Positions 13,702-14,985 of a DNA stretch of 14,985 bases are shown here, piece by piece. The stretch spans positions 1-14,985 of the forward strand of contig DRGT01000064.1 of NCBI GenBank assembly GCA_011055585.1. The letters run 5' to 3'. The notes under the pieces are model-generated. The model ran no database searches. It was not told the DNA's origin and saw only the letters and a list, made by a program, of their open reading frames with translations. Positions within the stretch are counted from its first letter, which is position 1, and every line of letters begins with the position of its first letter. The stretch comes from Candidatus Nitrosopumilus sp. GTDB lineage: Archaea > Thermoproteota > Nitrososphaeria > Nitrososphaerales > Nitrosopumilaceae. Made by a program: the position numbers and the translations under genes.

Positions 13702-13782
13702 AAAAAATTTTGGGTCGGATCGTCGCGGCGTCTTCAAGGCAATAGCTCAGACTGGAGCGGCTATTATCTCCTCATTCCCAAC
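13702..13782 (-). ncRNA. Candidate small RNA of box C/D type with kink-turn motifs
   Basis: A G+C-rich island in an AT-rich intergenic gap, with no convincing reading frame. On the minus strand, terminal stem UUGGG (13781-13777) pairs with CCCAA (13714-13710). Inside it lie C-like AUGAGGA (13775-13769), D'-like CUGA (13750-13747), C'-like UUGAAGA (13737-13731) and D-like CCGA (13718-13715). In the outer pair the normal U-U mismatch is replaced by G-C, and in the inner pair by A-U, so both keep the tandem G-A pairs of a kink-turn. A 3-base bulge (AAU) and GGA/UCC pairing complete the outer turn. The spacer before D is 12 bases (a normal guide length); that before D' is 18 (long). A run of six U at 13707-13702 can end transcription, and an AT-rich TATA-like stretch lies near 13801-13808. 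A guide for 2'-O-methylation is the best guess; no target was identified. Confidence 0.45.
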
Positions 13783-13808
13783 ATAGTTACAACTAATTCT
13801 TATTTATT

Positions 13809-14237
13809 CTAGTTGTTCACTTTCAAAAGTTCAGAATAAATTTTAGTCGTATCTTTTTTGTTATAAATCGGAGTGAATATTTTCACTTTAACTGGATCCT
13901 TGTCTCGTAAATCAAGTTGTCCAACAACTAACTTTTGTTTATCTAACCTCAAATGAAAGGCAGAATTGTGAATTCTTTCTTCCAAACTTTCTAGCAATTC
14001 TTGTTGTTGGTATTTTGGTAAATCAGAAACTAATTTTTCGACAAAACTTTTTGCGTCTTTTTTTGTCAGTTTTGCTTGTAACGTAGTTATTGGATTATCA
14101 AAGTGACCCTTTAGATTTTGAATGTTAAATTTTTTTTGTTTAATTTGAAATAGTTCTTCAAAGGCGTCAAAAAATTTTGTAATGTCTTCTGTTGCATGAA
14201 CTATCACATCAATGGTTACTTCGATTTTAGGGTTCAT
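13809..14237 (-). CDS. COG1325 family RNA-binding protein (predicted exosome-associated)
   Basis: This 142-residue protein has the conserved blocks of the archaeal COG1325 / PF01877 family: VIVHATEDITK (11-21), LKGHFDNPI (42-50) and FHLRLDKQKLVVGQLDLRDKD (94-114). The family is predicted to bind RNA and has been linked by gene neighbourhood to the exosome; a direct biochemical role is not established from this sequence. It is soluble, lysine-rich and of normal family length. It lies 26 bases downstream of the S3Ae gene in the same direction, so it is probably cotranscribed with this ribosomal protein, consistent with a role in RNA handling. Start is ATG. The candidate small RNA begins shortly after its stop. 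Confidence 0.87.
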   Translation of the reverse strand: MNPKIEVTIDVIVHATEDITKFFDAFEELFQIKQKKFNIQNLKGHFDNPITTLQAKLTKKDAKSFVEKLVSDLPKYQQQELLESLEERIHNSAFHLRLDKQKLVVGQLDLRDKDPVKVKIFTPIYNKKDTTKIYSELLKVNN

Positions 14238-14263
14238 TAGTAATTAGTAAAATCAGTAACTTC

Positions 14264-14875
14264 TTAGGCTTGAAGAAGTTCAATTTCTTTCTCTGCAGTT
14301 CTTACTAGCTTAACTTTTTCAAGTCCCAAATGTCTAATTCTAATCAATTTTTTAGCAGCAGCCATAATATCCGAATTTATTTTTCCATAGCATGTAGCCT
14401 GTACAAATTGGTCAATAGTCATTTGAGGAACTGTCTTTTCAATGACATCTTTTGCAATCAATCTGAGAGCGTTTTTTCTTGAGGTGTTTAGCTGTCTATG
14501 GGTTAGTGCTACTACCTTTATTCTGAAAATGTAATCGTCCTTTGTTTTTGCATCAATGATAAAATTAATTTTGGATGATCCTCTTCTAACAAGACTTCGC
14601 AAAAATTCCTTTGCATATTCATATTTTTTGAAAATTGTTTGTGCTTTATCACCTTGAATTTTACTTATTTGGAAGAATATTTTGTATTGATGTTGAGATG
14701 TATCTCCTTTTAGAATATCAAATAGTGTCAAATCAATAACTCTGCCAATTGCATTTTTCTCATCAGTTATTGGAACATATGCTACTGGAACGTTGTTAAA
14801 TGAATCTGGAGCAATAACTGTAATCCATTTCTTCTCTCTCCACTTGTCCTTTACTCTAGTTTTTCTCCGTGCCAA
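14264..14875 (-). CDS. rps3ae: 30S ribosomal protein S3Ae (eS1)
   Basis: This 203-residue basic protein has the S3Ae blocks KDKWREKKWITVIAPDSFN (9-27) and IGRVIDLTLFDILKGD (43-58), followed by the typical strand-rich core (FFQISKIQG, FLRSLVRRGSSKINF) and a late IRHLGLEKVKLVRT segment. It is a small-subunit protein shared by archaea and eukaryotes, located near the mRNA exit region. The start is TTG at 14875: an in-frame TAA is immediately upstream, and the product then begins MARRKTRVKDKWR as in relatives, so this non-ATG start is secure. A TATA-like box centred about 26 bases upstream means the mRNA should start at the TTG itself. It is followed by the COG1325 gene. Confidence 0.95.
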   Translation of the reverse strand: MARRKTRVKDKWREKKWITVIAPDSFNNVPVAYVPITDEKNAIGRVIDLTLFDILKGDTSQHQYKIFFQISKIQGDKAQTIFKKYEYAKEFLRSLVRRGSSKINFIIDAKTKDDYIFRIKVVALTHRQLNTSRKNALRLIAKDVIEKTVPQMTIDQFVQATCYGKINSDIMAAAKKLIRIRHLGLEKVKLVRTAEKEIELLQA

Positions 14876-14896
14876 TTAGTAACGACCTTTGAATCC

Positions 14897-14906
14897 AAAA
14901 TATAAG
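14897..14906 (-). promoter_or_regulatory. TATA-like box of the S3Ae gene
   Basis: The minus strand reads CTTATATTTT, centred about 26 bases before the TTG start at 14875, predicting a leaderless mRNA. It lies between the end of seryl-tRNA synthetase and S3Ae, so S3Ae has its own promoter. Confidence 0.5.
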
Positions 14907-14915
14907 GGTATGTGA

Positions 14916-14985
14916 CTAGATTAAGGATTTTCCAATATAGTTTTGCAAAGCTTTTGGAACATTAATGTGTCCATCTTTAGTTTGG
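14916..14985 (-). CDS. serS: Seryl-tRNA synthetase, C-terminal end only (cut by window edge)
   Basis: The leftward frame entering at the right edge reads KDGHINVPKALQNYIGKSLI and stops with TAG at 14918-14916. This matches the very end of bacterial-type seryl-tRNA synthetases, which finish with a DG-x-x-x-VP-x-x-L-x-x-Y-x-G pattern. Only 22 residues are visible, so the catalytic domain cannot be checked. The gene runs in the same direction as S3Ae, with about 40 bases between them. Confidence 0.78.
   Translation of the reverse strand, partial: QTKDGHINVPKALQNYIGKSLI

Noticed and set aside
13695..13721. Direct repeat TCGGATC at 13695-13701 and 13715-13721
   Set aside because: Seven bases only. 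One copy is the D-like box of the candidate RNA, and no mobile-element boundary is visible.
13741..13765. tRNA-like D-arm on the plus strand (TAGCTCAGACTGGAGC)
   Set aside because: No TpsiC arm (GGTTC-like), no matching acceptor strands and no sensible anticodon arm around it. The minus-strand box structure explains the region better, although the resemblance could reflect complementarity to a tRNA.
1..14985. CRISPR arrays, insertion sequences, phage or defence genes
   Set aside because: No regularly spaced repeats, transposase or integrase motifs, terminal repeats or defence-family domains were seen. All larger genes are ordinary cellular families.

Overview
This window looks like chromosomal DNA of an AT-rich marine ammonia-oxidising archaeon (Nitrososphaerota/Thaumarchaeota, Nitrosopumilus-like). 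The archaeal assignment rests on a TATA-binding protein, ribosomal protein S3Ae, a COG1325 RNA-binding protein, a geranylgeranyl-reductase-family flavoenzyme, and TATA-like boxes placed about 26 bases before start codons, which implies leaderless mRNAs. The thaumarchaeal assignment is an inference from protein style and low G+C. No insertion sequence, phage gene, CRISPR array, tRNA or rRNA was seen.

Left part (1-3498): after the first codons of a leftward gene comes a rightward sugar-phosphate operon. It encodes a transketolase N-terminal half fused to ribulose-phosphate 3-epimerase, the transketolase C-terminal half, and a small transaldolase, joined by 4-base overlaps. Together they cover the non-oxidative pentose phosphate pathway except ribose-5-phosphate isomerase.

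Middle (3500-6300): small and poorly known genes. These are a leftward Met/Gly-hinge protein, a 58-residue helix-turn-helix-like mini-protein, an unknown 120-residue protein coupled to a single-pass membrane protein with a beta-sandwich outer domain, a divergent PII signal protein, a small candidate zinc-binding protein and a conserved hypothetical. A perfect 15-base palindrome lies between the divergent PII and zinc-protein genes.

Right part (6304-14985): all genes run leftward. They are TBP (probably cotranscribed with the 104-residue hypothetical), a secreted Cache-like protein overlapping an ASCH-domain protein, a fold-type II PLP enzyme with a rhodanese-like C-terminus and unusually high G+C, a MoxR/CbbQ-like AAA+ ATPase abutting a VWA protein, the geranylgeranyl-reductase-family enzyme, a candidate box C/D-like small RNA, a COG1325 protein, S3Ae, and the last codons of seryl-tRNA synthetase.

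The most interesting items are the candidate small RNA at 13702-13782, whose two box pairs both fit kink-turn pairing rules, the transketolase-epimerase fusion, the PII protein that lacks the usual 2-oxoglutarate and modification residues, and the PLP-rhodanese fusion.
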